A stretch of 64,000 bases of DNA from contig OY821519.1 of the NCBI GenBank assembly GCA_963682025.1, positions 110,549,764 through 110,613,763 on the forward strand, read 5' to 3'. Below, one piece after another: positions 1-12,183 of the stretch. Numbering within the stretch: position 1 is the first letter of the stretch; the number at the start of each line of letters is the position of its first letter. The position numbers were made by a program, and so were the translations under genes. This stretch comes from Cordilura impudica. Its lineage: Eukaryota; Arthropoda; Insecta; Diptera; Scathophagidae. The notes beneath the pieces are model-generated. The model was not told the DNA's origin. It searched no databases and saw nothing but the letters and a program-made list of their open reading frames with translations.

Positions 1-98
1 TGGGTGAAATAGCATCCCTTGGAACGAAATTGACATTAATATTTTTATATGGTGCTCAGGTCAGCCGAAGAAGACGTATATACCGCATGCTACTTTGA

Positions 99-401
99 GC
101 ATTCCCAGTTGGTAAAATCGTCATAGATGAGATTATCTTCAACGATTCCTTTAAGACATTTTATGATTTGTTACGCAAGACATTTCGCACACCTAATTCA
201 AAAGTGATATTTTTGATAAAAACGATAATGGAAACTGTCATTACCATCTACTCAGATTGTCGTGCATCACAAACAATATTTCGCTGGATGACAAAAAACT
301 TATATGGTCATGTATCATATTATATTGATGACAAATTATATGCCAAAATCTGGTATTGTTGTCCTAAGAGTATTTTGGAATTTTATTTAGATGTGAAATA
401 A
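99..401 (+). other. Unidentified open reading stretch at left edge
   Basis: About 100 codons are open from a TGA at 96 to the TAA that ends at 401. I do not recognise the product. The middle part (DEIIFND, then LLRKTF, then KVIFL) has the spacing of the C-terminal half of METTL22-type methyltransferases, but no SAM-binding motif is visible and the window starts too late to show one. The composition is as AT-rich as the surrounding non-coding DNA. It could be the last exon of a host gene, a decayed copy, or chance. Confidence 0.15.
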
Positions 402-417
402 ATATGAGATTTAAAAC

Positions 418-1203
418 AAGTAAGAAAATTATCGTCGGTTTAGACCGACTATACGATACCCTATACAATGGCTTAGATACCCTATCTCTTCGGTCCAACT
501 AATTTGATATAAAGAAAATAAGCATAAACCAAATTTAAGTGGCAACTTTACAATTTTTTTTGGTTGCAGATATGAAAAATTTCATATCGGATGCTATATT
601 TATATGGGGACTAGGTCGAAAAATGGTTTTATAATTTTTGTAAAAATTTATAAAACCAAATTTGAAAAAATCTCGGCAATATTTTTGTTTTTTGGTAGAT
701 TTAAGTGAAGATCGAGAAGCAGCTCTATATGGGGCGTATGATTAAGTATTGTCTATAGGGATTATTTTTGGACTTCTCATTAATGGATATAATAAATACA
801 TACAAACCCAATTTGACAAAGATCTATTGATAATTTGGATCTTAAGGCAATATATGTCGATTTCATAGGAGTCATTTGTATGGGGACTAGGTCTGAACAT
901 GGACCGAATTTCACCAATTTCAATAGCATCATCCTACGGCCGATAAAAACTTTTATAGAAAATGTCATAAAAATTTATTCATATTTGCGACCTGTAGTTT
1001 GATTACAAGGTTTACATGGACACACAGACGGATAGACGGACAGACGGACGGACGAACGGACGGACGGACGGACGGTCATCTCTAAATCGACTCAGAAAGT
1101 GATTCTGAGTTGATCGGTATAATGAAAGATGGGTCTAGGTCAAATATTTTTATTAGTTACAAACAGCTGCAAAAACCACATAGTGGTGTAGGGTATAATG
1201 ATA
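418..1203 (+). repeat. Dispersed fly repeat, copy A
   Basis: This block recurs at 5505-6350 and, inverted, at 38805-39597. Shared landmarks in order are a palindromic CGGTTTAGACCG stretch near 435, a GATATGAAAAATTTCATATC palindrome near 572, the phrase ACAAACCCAATTTGA near 803, a GGAC/CGGA microsatellite at about 1025-1072, ACTCAGAAAGTGATTCTGAGT near 1089 and a terminal CACATAGTGGTGTAGGGTAT. No reading frame is conserved. It looks like a non-autonomous interspersed element. Confidence 0.75.
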
Positions 1204-2890
1204 ATTCTTGATTCCGCGAACATTTATGGTAAAATGGCACAAACGATTAAGATCTCTTGTGGAATTGCAAAAATCATAACTTTTGGCCGATTGGGATAGT
1301 CAAATAAGTTTAAAGGCATATGATAGTGTAAACATTCCGGAATATTATATATATAAAACATACATGAAACCCTATAATTGTAATTGCTAACTCCTTTTGT
1401 TCATACTAATTATTACTTTTCCTTTTGTTATATTTACTGACATTGAAATGTCATTGATGTTGAATTTAACTTTGATACTTTTAATAAAACCATGCTTGAA
1501 TTATTATATTTTGAGAAGTCGAAGAGTACAGACTTAAATAAAGAGCAGTTTTTCTATATAAATTAAAACTATAAACGTGTTTTAATTTCTGAGGTTAGAA
1601 AATTAGAGACAAGCCAACAATAGATAATTATCCAATCTATAAAATAACTGTTCCAACAAAGTGATATACCTTCTAGATGCTTACTTATGGTTTATCAAAC
1701 TTGATTTTTGTTAACGGCATGAAATAAATCATTTTTATGATAACCAGAAACATGAGTTTGCACAATTTTATAGTTTTTATGTTTCTTTTTCTAGTTTTTT
1801 ATATTTTAAAATTATTATCCATAAACAAAAATAAAATTTATTTTTTTATTTTTCTAAAAAATAGTGAAAAAAAAAAACAGTTGGTAAATAGCGATTTACC
1901 TGGAGAATCACAAACCAAACAGAATTTTTTTTGTCTATAATTTACTGAGTAAATACATAAATCAATAGATATAAAAAAGATTACGATTAGTTACCCAGTT
2001 TTTTTATATTCGACCTAAAACTGGACCATATTGCCTAGAAATTGTTTTTTTTTAACTGAAAATCGGTAAACTTTGAAGGTTTATTTCTTCTAAACAAAAA
2101 TCTGATTTTATTGAAGGTAGAAAATTTGTAATCTTTGAACAATTTCCTATAAGATGAGTTTATTCAGAATATCGTAAGCGCACATGAAATTTTTGTTTTT
2201 TGCAATCTCATTTGTTCTAAGAACGCCACTGTGCGACGTGGTCAACTGAGTTTTATGGAGCGTATAATGACTATGAATTTTTCGTTTAATAATTAGCATA
2301 CGCCCCATAGTTGTTCTGATGTTTTTTTATTATATTTTTTTGTCTATTCAGTGCTCAAGTTTAGCACTGTACAGTGCGTTTGTGTATTGTATGGCGTTGT
2401 TTGTGGTATTTGTGCAGTTGAACTGAGCAAAAATCAAAAAGATTTTGATATTTGCTCAAGTCAAGGTCGAGCACTGAGCTTGTGTGGTGTGTAACCGGCA
2501 TAATGAACAATATAATACATATAAACGGTCAAAGCTTAACCTGAGAACGCCAAAGCCTTAAAGGTTTTACTGACCTGAAGTTTCTCACCCCCTAGACGAC
2601 TTCCCCGCAAAATGCTCCACAATATAATTTTAACATCGTATTAGTTAGATGCTTAGAATAAGTTGTTTTTATATTTAAAAAAGACAATCAGTAAAGTTTT
2701 GAAAAAGACAATATCTTGAACTTCTTAAACTATATATTATAGTTAAATGAAATTTAAGACGAATTTTTCAAAACAGTTCATGACATGGGATGAAATATGA
2801 AGTTCTGGCAAAAGAAGCAAGTCATTTGTTACAACGGGCTATATAAATACCGAAATTTATAAAAATGAGTTCTTGTAAAGATGACTACTT
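1204..2890. other. AT-rich stretch without recognised feature
   Basis: The sequence is AT-rich with many homopolymer runs. The only open stretch of note is 67 codons at 1737-1940, low in complexity (Phe, Lys, Leu), which I do not take as a gene. No repeat shared with the rest of the window was noticed. Confidence 0.5.
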
Positions 2891-2892
2891 CC

Positions 2893-3190
2893 CTTCATAA
2901 GCCTAAAAATTTTTAGCATTTAACATCTTGTTACTACGGGAAGAAAGCTCTTGATTGATAGAAAACAAAAACTAACGTGGTTATTGTACAAAGGGCGGCA
3001 AGTCGTCCAAACTGTCCGGACCTTAGATCAGTGAAGAGATATTGGGCTCTCGTGAAAAGGAAGTTGAGAAGCAAAAAAAAGGTGTCCCAATATTTGGAAG
3101 ATTTTACGTGGATTTTCACTACCTCTTCCATGAAAATGACAGAACCACTACAAAATTCCTATTGTTAGTGTTTCCGCAAAAGGTGTATAA
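2893..3190 (+). pseudogene. Tc1/mariner-type transposase, C-terminal fragment
   Basis: The frame through 2977-3168 encodes RPNCPDLRSVKRYWALVKRK, the C-terminal block of Tc1/mariner transposases, where a proline-asparagine run and a PxLRPIERxWAxxKR-type motif carry the final acidic residue of the DDE triad. In this copy the expected PIE is SVK, so that Glu appears lost. Just upstream, in the same frame but interrupted by two stop codons, CYYGKKALD and the following residues match the part before this motif. Only the last third of a transposase is present. The family is fairly clear from the motif; the subfamily is not. Confidence 0.6.
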
Positions 3191-3361
3191 GTTTCCAAGT
3201 AGCGATTGTAACCATAAAAAATAAAAAATTTGTTTATTGTAAGTTTTAATATAAATTCGTTTGAATAAAAAAATTTAATTTCAGAAGTCATCAGCGATTT
3301 ATTGAACATTGTGGTAATTGTTATGTTATAATTGAATAGATTGTTTCTATATGAAATCTTT

Positions 3362-3470
3362 TCTACTTAGGGCGGGCGTGAGGTTTGAACCATGAACCTT
3401 CACATGCACTTTCAGGTCAATGTTTAGGTAACACACTTACCTAAAGTCAGGCCTACGAGCAGTGTGGTTA
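3362..3470 (-). repeat. tRNA-like (SINE-like) segment
   Basis: On the minus strand GTTCAAACC fits the RNA polymerase III B-box consensus (GWTCRANNC). About 53 bases upstream TAGGTAAGTGTG is an imperfect A box. No cloverleaf could be drawn with confidence and no second copy was seen, so this may be a decayed tRNA-derived SINE or chance. Confidence 0.25.
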
Positions 3471-3507
3471 GAATCAGTTTTCATACCATACAGCTTTTAC
3501 TTCGTAT

Positions 3508-3555
3508 TAATTTCAGAAATTTCTGAAATTCAGAAATTTCAGAAATTCAAATTTG
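3508..3555. repeat. Short palindromic repeat of TTTCAGAAATTTCTGAAA type
   Basis: The words AGAAATTTCTGAAATT and CAGAAATTTCAGAAATT follow each other, forming overlapping perfect short palindromes. The word TTTCAGAAA is also the core of the arrays at 21.5 and 24.2 kb, so this may be a tiny relative of them. Confidence 0.5.
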
Positions 3556-3989
3556 GCAACAAAAATTTTTAATTTTTCAGTAATAATTGCAAAATCTCCA
3601 GTTGGTTTTACTATTTTTTTTGTGAGTGTAAAAGTTTTTTTGAGTGTAACATAAAAAAATCCCATTATTACAAAAAAATGTTTATAATAATTTTTAAAAT
3701 CCAAATATTAAATTTTTTAATAAATAAAAAAATAATAAACACATATTTCACTCTTAAAGTAAAAAAAAAAAATAAAAGTTCAACTTTGACATAGAATTCA
3801 TAAAAAGTCCTCAATCAGTTCTAATGTAATTAAAACTTAAAACTTAAATATTTTGATCGGTTCAAAAGTTACAGAATTTAGGCTAATGAAAAACGATTTT
3901 CAGCCACTGTGTGCCGGTCCCAAGCCCGAATGAGAGGGGAGTAGGAAACGTCGCAGTGAATTACTATTGAACTACCCATGCAATCAGCA

Positions 3990-5495
3990 TCGTGCAATTG
4001 TCTGCGAGTGGAACATGGGATGTGAGAAGTATTAATGGAAAGCAAGCTGACCTCGTCGACGAAACTAAGAAAACTAAAGTTAAACGACAAGGATGTGAGA
4101 TTATTAAAGATGGTATAAAAGTTAAAGAATTAGTTCAAATGGCAAAGGCAGAAAGAAGTATTGGAAGAATTTGGACGTTTTTTGGAAGAAAATCATAGTG
4201 AAAATCAGAACCCTTAAAACCTTAGGCTTGTCGAATCAAATTTATTCGAAGCAAAGAAGGGGATCTCTTGAGAGATGATAATAAGATTATGGAGCGGTTG
4301 CGTGAATATTATTATAATAGATCTATTGATTGGCGAAAGCAACTTAGTTTTAGGAGAAAATGTTATACTTTTGGAGGATAAAGGAGATCCTGGCCAAACC
4401 ACAATGGATGAACTCCTCAATGCACTCCGTAAAAAGTTAGGTTAAGTTAGGTAAAGCTGCTCCAGAATTTCTGTAATATATGGATGACGATGGACAGATG
4501 CTGCTACTCAATGTGATCAATGCAGCATGGAGACAGGCAAAAATTCCCAGCGACTGGCAAGTAGTCATAATAAATCCTATTTTTAAGAAGGGAGATAACC
4601 AGCTATACCAAAATCACCACGGTATATCACTTCTAACTGTAGCGGGAAAAATATACTCGCGAATACTCACTAAAAGACTGAAGAGCAAAATAGAACATCA
4701 ACTTGAAGAGGAACAATGTGGAACCCAAGATTTAATATTTACGATGAGACAAATTTCGGAAAAAAACCACTGCATTTGATAGGAAAACTCATTGCTGCTT
4801 TATAGACCTGGACAAAGCTTTCGATACGGTAAAATGATGACAAATATGGGAGGTGCTTCAGAAATGGAATATTGACAACATATTGATCAGATGAATCAAA
4901 AGCATTTACGAACTATGCCGAAATTATGTAAGAACCGGGAACACCACATCCGAAGAATTTATAACAATACAAGGTGTGCGACAAGGTGATATACTAAGTC
5001 CATCTCTGTTTATAATACTAATGGACGACGTAATCAAATCTTGCAGGGATTCATTTATCCCAACGACGCTAGGAAATTGGAACATGCAACCAGTGAAAGT
5101 TTCAATGTTAGCATATGTAGATGACATGATTGTTGCAAATCCGAGGAATATCTCCAATACGACCTTGGTATTGTTATGAACAAATAGCAGGAAAACAGAA
5201 GCCATGATAATAACCCGCTATAGAAATCATCATCAAATTTATATTGGATCCGATGTATTAAAGCAAGTTGCTAAAATGCCAGAGTAATGCCTGCCGAAAC
5301 GAATATGACAAGAAAGACTGAGTGGCACGGGAAGCAGAGGAAGAAGAAGAATAACTTGGCAGGACAGTATCATCAATATTCTGACAGAATAAAGAACCGA
5401 CCCTAGAACAGCCAAAACAGCGGTACAAGGCAAATCGAAGTGGAGAAGTCTTTGCTAAAACCTCTTCACTGCAAGGTAGAAAGAGGTCCGAAATA
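3990..5495 (+). pseudogene. Degenerate non-LTR retrotransposon (RTE-like endonuclease/reverse transcriptase)
   Basis: The 5' part reads GTWDVRSINGKQADLVDE, the start of an apurinic-like endonuclease domain, but it passes within a few residues into the linker before the reverse transcriptase, so most of the endonuclease is deleted. The frame at 4480-4779 carries reverse transcriptase motifs (IPSDWQVVIINPIFKKGD, then GISLLTVAGKIYSRIL). After frameshifts come CFIDLDKAFDTV, GVRQGDILSPSLF and AYVDDMI. The last of these is the catalytic YxDD box with an AYVDD sequence. The C-terminal RGRRRITWQD region is readable near 5335-5400. Several stops and frameshifts make it a dead copy. The motif spacing resembles RTE-type elements of insects, but the clade is my inference. 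Confidence 0.75.
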
Positions 5496-5504
5496 AGTAA
5501 GTAA

Positions 5505-6350
5505 GTAAAAATAAACCCTATAGGACCATTCGTAGTCATAGCCCACATATAAAAAAATCTGTTAAATATTTTTGTTTTTTGACAGATTGAAGTGAAGATC
5601 GGCAATCAGCTTCATATGGGGCTATGACTAAGAATTGTTCTATAGGGTTTATTTTCGGACTACTGATAAATGGATGTAATAAATATACACAAACCCAATT
5701 TGATCGAGATCTATATGATAATTTTGTTATTATGACAATTTAAGTCAATCTCATAGGTGTCATTTGTAAGGCGACTAGGTAATGAACTGATTTTCCCCAA
5801 TTTTAATAGAGCTCTTCCTATAGCCGAGAGAAGCTTATATGTTAAATTTTATCGAAATATATCCATATTTGCGACCTGTAGTTTGATTAAAAGGTTTACA
5901 TGGACACAAAAACGGACATACGGACATACGGACAGACGGACGGACGGACATCGCTAAATCGACTCAGAAAGTGATTCTGAGTCGATCGGTATTATAAAAG
6001 ATGGGCCTAGGTCAAATATTTTTGGTAGTTACAAATATCAGCACAAAGTCATTATACCCTGACCACATAGTGGTATAGGGTATAAAAAACAAAAATATTG
6101 AACAGATTTTTCTCAAATTTGGTTTATATATATTTTTACAAAAATTAAGTGATTTTACCAAATATGTTCATATAAATGTAGCATCCGATATGAACTTCTT
6201 CAAATCTGCAGGAAAAAAAAAAATTAAAAAAGATTCCACTCAGATTTGGGTTCTACTTATTTCTTCATACCCAATTAGTTGGACGTAAGACAAATTCTCT
6301 AAACGCATGGTATAGGGTAACACATAGTCGATAGGGACCGACTGTAATTT
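5505..6350. repeat. Dispersed fly repeat, copy B (head-to-head composite)
   Basis: From 5505 to about 6083 the block runs in the same direction as copy A: tail of the AT-rich body, GGAC microsatellite near 5920-5950, ACTCAGAAAGTGATTCTGAGT, then CACATAGTGGTATAGGGTAT. From about 6085 to 6350 it continues with the opposite orientation of the family (ATCCGATATGAACTT, then TAGTTGGAC, then a CGATAGGGACCG stretch). Two partial copies joined tail to tail explain it best. Confidence 0.65.
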
Positions 6351-7544
6351 CGTTAATTATTCTACCTCAGTTGTGTCAGGCTTCAGAAATACATTATGGA
6401 TATTATTTCATTAAACCTTATATAAAGTGTTGTTTTTTCGGTTGTAAAATTAAGTGTGTATTAACAATATATAATTACGATATATTATTCAATACCATAA
6501 CCTTTATATATTTTTCCTTATCGTTTAAAGAGATGATAGCATTTAAACTTAATTTGGTTTTGTCAAATGTAAATTCTTTCTTCCCGTTTTTTTTTTCATA
6601 CTGATCAAATGTACGAAAATCTACTTATCAAATAAATCGAATCAAAGTGTAAAATCGTGTTTGGCTTTAACAAAATTAAACCAAACAAAAAATTTACCTT
6701 AAACTTAACTCATACTCATCTTGTTTACATTTTTTAATGATCCTTTTAAAACTTCGCCTTTTTTTTTTGCAGTAGCTTATGATAAATTCCTTTTGTTTAT
6801 CTACACTTATCTTTTTTGTGTTTTAATTACTTTTTAATTATTTACGTTAGTTGGTAAATTGAAAATTTACTCATTTACAAGGTTTTTAATACCAGATAAA
6901 AAAATTATATTATTGCTCTTTTCAACAAATTTGCATAATAATTTATGCTTTTATTTACAAGCCAACACCTTTAAATTTATTCATAGATAGTGTAACAAAT
7001 AATAAAAACTTCGTAACGAGACTTTCTTGTCAAAACAGTTAACAGCCAAATAACCGCATTCGAGTATCATCAACGTTGGTTTTATATTTTTTCATCTCGT
7101 CACTCATTACCATAATTTATTATTATATTTTGTATTTAGGTTGACACTTATTACCAGCACACACCTTCGTACACTGAAACTAAGCAAAATAATAGCATAG
7201 TTAGGAAAATTATTGGTATTGGGAAGATCTGTACAAATCTCTAAATATATCAAATATTCCATTTATTTTAGAAACATTTAAATACATATGTAACTGGAAA
7301 TTCAAATGACACGAAAGATCGGTATAAATGCTCATTGAAGAAAGGAGTAAAAAAAATTAATTGATCGTTAAGTGCCAAAATCGAATTTTTACAGCAAATT
7401 TTTTTAATTATCATTGCTTTATCTTTAGTATGTGAACATGCACTTGCTAGAAAAGTATTTGCACCCTTGTAAATTAAAATTTATACTATTAATAAAATCT
7501 ATATATTAATACGTGAAGGTAAATATTTAGTTCCCTTTTTAAGT
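6351..7544. other. AT-rich stretch without recognised feature
   Basis: I see no conserved frame, RNA gene or repeat shared with the window. An open stretch of 77 codons at 6371-6604 is hydrophobic and rich in Phe, Tyr and Ile, as expected by chance at this base composition. Confidence 0.45.
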
Positions 7545-7902
7545 TATAAGCGGGCACGGAGGAGTGTGAAAATTGGCACAGTTATAGTTCATATGGAGGA
7601 GAAGCTGATAATGATAAAATTTATGTTTAATCTGTCTTAAAAATATATTAAATAAAATATAATAAAATATTTATATTAATTCGTTACACCCTGTTAATGC
7701 GAATGATTTAAATTATATTTCAGATACTCTGTGTTGAATTACAAATTGCCAAAATTGATTAACATACCTTTAGGCTCATTTAAATATTCATAAATTTTTT
7801 ATATATATAAATTAAAAAAAACATTGGAAGACAAAAATTTAATGAAAAATAATATTTCATAAGAATTTGCACTCGAATTTCGAGTGGTGGGCTACAGTAG
7901 TT
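7545..7902 (+). repeat. 350-bp direct repeat, left copy
   Basis: It begins CGGGCACGGAGGAGTGTGAAA, passes TTCGTTACACCCTGTTAATG, and ends near CTCGAATTTCGAGTGGTGGGC. The same order of words recurs at 9480-9832. The right copy follows directly on the end of the piggyBac-like coding relic, so the repeat may be that element's 3' region, with the left copy left by an older or tandem insertion. Confidence 0.7.
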
Positions 7903-8257
7903 TTTAATCAAATAGTTTGAATAATAAACTTTTTACTATAGATACATTGGGAACTTTACTTACTTTTCAAAAAACTTACGGAATGTTTCCACTTAAGATT
8001 TTTTTATTTACAACGCAAAAAACGAAGTAAGGTAATTATAAGTGCCAGTATTCGTACACTTATAACTAAGTAAATCCAATTCTTTACTTCGATTTTATTT
8101 TAGCTCCTCTGTTTGTGAGAAGGTCCCTAGGGACCTTTTTGAATTTCAAAGTCTAATAACTCTTTAATGTTGTATGGGTGAATACCTGAGCCAAGAAAAA
8201 ACGTGCTAAATCGACTTGAAGCGATACGAGCAATAGTTTACATTTTGCTGAGATTTA

Positions 8258-9477
8258 ATGAGAAGATCCTTTGGGATCTTGTACCTTGATGAGTCGGATG
8301 TCGAAACTGAACCGCATGTGGAAATCAATGAAGAGCTAGATGAAGACGACGAAGATGAATTAGAAACTACTCCTGCCACTACCAAAACTTCTGACAGTTA
8401 CTTTACATCTAAAAATGACACGAAATTGAGCATTCGAGTACCCGAATTCGTGCTCATAACGTGGTCGATTATATAAGAAAGACACATATGATCCCTACAC
8501 CATATACCGCACGCTCACCATTGAATATATGGCTTATATTATCACACGAGAAGCCAATCGAAAACAATGGAAGTAACAACTGTAAGGAATTCGGCAACCT
8601 ACGAAGAAAAAGGTATGGAAAACAATCACTCTAAAAGAGTTCGATGCAGGTTTGGCTATCTTTTTCTATGCTGGGCTATCTAGATCCAATAATGAGCCTG
8701 ATAAGGAGCTGTGGGGCCCAATGTCATACGATCGATTAATGCTCACCAACAAATTCATTCGTTTGAATGGAGCAAATATGCAATTAATCAACAGTAATCA
8801 ATAGTAAGACCGCTGCTATTGACGAATTTGACAAAGTTTGATTCGTTGACCATGGATGACCAATAATTCACATAAAGAGGCAGCACATGGTTTACACAAT
8901 ACATTCCGTCTAAGCCAGCCAAGTGCGGAGTAAAGGTATGGTGGATGTGGGATTCGGAATTATTTTATCCCCCTCAAAGAGAGGATTTACTGTGCGAAAT
9001 TGCCTGAACGAGCGCGTGAGGGATTCAAGAATACAGGTTTCAGAATTTATGCTAACAATTTTTTCTCCACGTTGGATTTGGCTCGTACATTGATCAGGCA
9101 GAAAACTGTTGGAACGGTACGCTCAAGTAAGACATTTGTACCACGTGAGTTCATAAAAAGTCCGGCGCGTCCAGTTTGAAACTCATGGTTTGGCTTCTAC
9201 GAAGGCTATGTATCACTGTACCCATTTGTTCCGAAGAAAATTAAAGCGCTAATTTTGGTGTCTACAATCCACAATACTTCCGATGTAGACACAAGTGGAA
9301 AAAGGAAGCCCATGGTTATTCTGGAATATAATGTTAATAAATCCGGCATGTCAGATGCTTGGCACACATTCCTGCAAACGATCAACAAACCGCTGGTCAA
9401 TTGCAATGTTCTACAATAAAGTAAATATTGCTGTATTGGCTACATTTATCATATCTACTTATATCATATCTACTTTT
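8258..9477 (+). pseudogene. piggyBac-like transposase relic
   Basis: Pieces in several frames follow the order of a piggyBac DDE transposase. An acidic N-terminus (8258-8476, with a run of Asp and Glu) comes first. Near 8700 the words ELWGPMSYDRL and NKFIRLNG fit the start of the catalytic domain. YIPSKPAKCGVKVWWMWD lies at about 8903-8960, then NNFFSTLDLARTLI, then VGTVRSSK, then FVPKKIKALILVSTIHN, and finally RSTNRWSIAMFYNKVNIA near 9386-9440. Frameshifts and stops between the blocks rule out function. The cysteine-rich C-terminus of piggyBac is not seen. Direct repeats of ~350 bp lie on both sides. Confidence 0.75.
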
Positions 9478-9479
9478 TA

Positions 9480-9832
9480 GCAATATGCGGACACGAAGGA
9501 GTGTGAAATTTGGCAGAGTTATAGTCCATATGGAGGAAAATGATAAAATTTATGTATAATATGTTTTAAAAATATATAAAATAAAATAAAATAAAATATT
9601 TGTAATATTTCGTTACATCCTGTTAATGCGAATGATTTAAATTGTATATCACACGCCCTGTGTGGAATTGTGAATTGCTTAAATTGAGTAGCATACCTTT
9701 AGGGTAATTCAAATATTCATAAATTTTTTTTTATATATACTTAGATTAAAAAACAATGAAAGACAAAAATTGAATGAAAAAATATTTCCTAGAATTTGCA
9801 CTCGAATTTCGCGTACTGGGCTATACTAGTAT
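9480..9832 (+). repeat. 350-bp direct repeat, right copy
   Basis: This is the counterpart of 7545-7902, starting at GCGGACACGAAGGAGTGTG and ending near CTCGAATTTCGCGTACTGGGC. It starts immediately after the piggyBac-like C-terminal relic. Small indels and substitutions separate the two copies, so the duplication is not recent. Confidence 0.7.
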
Positions 9833-10019
9833 AATGAAATTGTGCCAGTAAAAAATGGATAATTGACGTTCAATTTTGCAACTACGAGTCACCAATGTAC
9901 GTATGTAAAGGTAAATTAAAATAATTTTGAAACCTAGCTGTTAAGTAATGATTAGTAAATGTAACAATTACTAATTAGATTATTTTTTTTTTTAAAGGTA
10001 AAGTAACGATTACTTTAAT

Positions 10020-11985
10020 TCAAAAAGAAAACCTACTGGTTATCCATCTGTAATGAAACTTAACGATATCGAATCTAGTGATGATACTATAATAAGTAAC
10101 ATGTTTGCAGACTTTTTTTTTAGTAATATTCTGTTGCTCAATATTGTTCCAACAGATATTCATATCAAATAAACACAAATCAAGCTATATCTTTTCCCCT
10201 AATTGATAAGGCAGAACTTGTTAATAGCCTGAAGAAACTTAAATTTCATTTACTCATGGACCTGATGGAGTGCCTAGTTCTATACTCAGTTATTGTTCTA
10301 CTTCCTTGGCAACACCACTGACTCTGTTGTTTAATACGTCAATAAAAAACGGTTATTTTCCAAAATTTTGGAGAGCTTCTTACATCATTCCATTATTTAA
10401 ATCTGGAAATAGATCGGATGTTTCTAATTACCGTGGTATTGTTAAACTTAGTGCAATCCCTAAGCTTTTCGAGAAACTTATTACAGATTTTTTGTACTAC
10501 CACTCATCGTCAATTTTGTCACCATTTCAACACGGATTTCGGATTTCGTTACAAATGTGCTTCATTTTACGACAATAATTAACGATGGTTTTTTGTCAAG
10601 AAAAAGCAAACAGATGCAGTATACACCGATTTTAGTAAGGCTTTCGATAAAGTAAACCATAACCTTCTACTGATCAGATTGGATTTATTAGGTTTAACAC
10701 CATTAAGCCTTAAATGGATAAAATCATATCTTTCTGAGAGAACACAACGTGTAATGTATAATAATATGTCATATAAAGATCTTACTGTGACTTTTGGTGT
10801 TCCTCAAGGCAGCCATCTTGGACCAATTCTTTTCTCCCTTTTCATCTATGATCTTCCAAAAGTGATAAATTTTTGCAATGTTTTAATGTACGCTGATGAT
10901 GTTAAAATTTTTTTAAGTTACTGTCAACGTAATGATCATATTCATCTTCAATCAGATCTCAACAATTTCTTTTCGTGGTGTAACCGTAACCTAATGGAAC
11001 TAAATTTGAAAAAATGTAAATGTATGCGTTTTTCTAGAAATAATGTTTTTCCTGCTAACTACTTTTTGGGCGGATATCAGCTTGAACTTGTCGATACTTT
11101 TCTGGATTTAGGGATTCTACTGGATCCTACATTAAACTTTGTATCTCACGTCACGATGACAGTTAATAAAGCTAGAGGTACACTCGCCTTTATTAAAAGA
11201 TGGGCAAAAGAATTTATTGATCCTTATATAACCAAACACCTTTTTACATCTCTTGTAAGACTTATTTTAGGAAATGGGTCAATAATATGGGATCCCTTCT
11301 ATAACATTCATATTCAACGAATCGAGTCTGTACAGAAACAATTTCTACTCTTTTGTTTACGTGGCTTGCCTTGGAATTCTTCAATTAATCTACCTTCATA
11401 CGTTGATCGACTTAATTTAATTAAATTACCTATTTTGGAAAGCCGTAGGACTATGCTAAAAGTAACATTTATGATCAACCTAATTAATGGTGAAATCTGT
11501 TCTGACTTTCTTGTCAACAATATAACTTTTAATGTTCCTCAACGAGTATCACGCCAATTCTAACCACTCTTTGTTAAATCTTTTCAAACCAACTATGCTC
11601 TAGCTGATCCTTTTAGAAGAATTTGTTGTGGTTATAATAATCTTTATCAATTAATTGATTTTTCGTTGAACACTGATATAATAAAGCATAATATCATTAT
11701 TTTCTTAACTTCCTAACAATTTGTTTTTATTTTTAAATCATTTAGACCCAGTTTTTAAGATATCAGTTAAACCTAGTTTTGTTAAACCCGGAATTTATTC
11801 ATCAATTCCTTTATGAATTTGGACATGTCTGAAAAAATGAATTCTCAGTTTAACTAAACTAAGTTTAACTGACATCTCAAAAACTGGGCCTTAATTGTTT
11901 CAATTATGTACATATGTAATTATATCATTTATACAGTTCTGTAAGGATTTATTCCATTGACCTAAAAAATAAATAAATAAAATTA
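10020..11985 (+). pseudogene. 5'-truncated jockey-like non-LTR retrotransposon (reverse transcriptase)
   Basis: The copy starts inside ORF2, in the linker before the reverse transcriptase (NMFADFF near 10100). The frame at 10270-10578 holds the fingers (FWRASYIIPLFKSGNRSDVS). A deletion and frameshift then remove part of the domain before YTDFSKAFDKVNHNLL, which bears the first catalytic Asp. The long frame at 10679-11563 carries GVPQGSHLGPILFSLF and the catalytic MYADDVK box, then the thumb and C-terminal region (SVQKQFLLFCLRGLPW). One stop at about 11561 is followed by readable C-terminal sequence to about 11715. The 3' end near 11985 is an AATAAATAAATAAA tail, as usual for this group. Assignment to the jockey superfamily is by motif reading. 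Confidence 0.85.
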
Positions 11986-12183
11986 CGATTATATTGATTT
12001 GAGTAATCGTATTTATGATTACGATTACAAATAATCTAAAAGTTATAAGAATTACTTGTAATTATTAAAAAATAGTCAAAAAGAACCATCATAGACATAA
12101 AAAAACTACTAGTTAATTACTGTAGAGACTAGTTGTATTAGGCATTACCTATAATTATAAAATGCTTAAATAAAAAAAAAGGT

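Noticed and set aside
99..401. Resemblance of the left-edge frame to METTL22-type methyltransferases
   Set aside because: Only loose motif spacing over ~60 residues, no SAM-binding motif, and no upstream sequence to test it. Listed as unidentified instead.
1025..1075. GGAC/CGGA microsatellites as CRISPR-like or independent satellites
   Set aside because: They are a fixed internal part of a dispersed insect repeat found three times; no spacers and no cas genes, and the DNA is eukaryotic.
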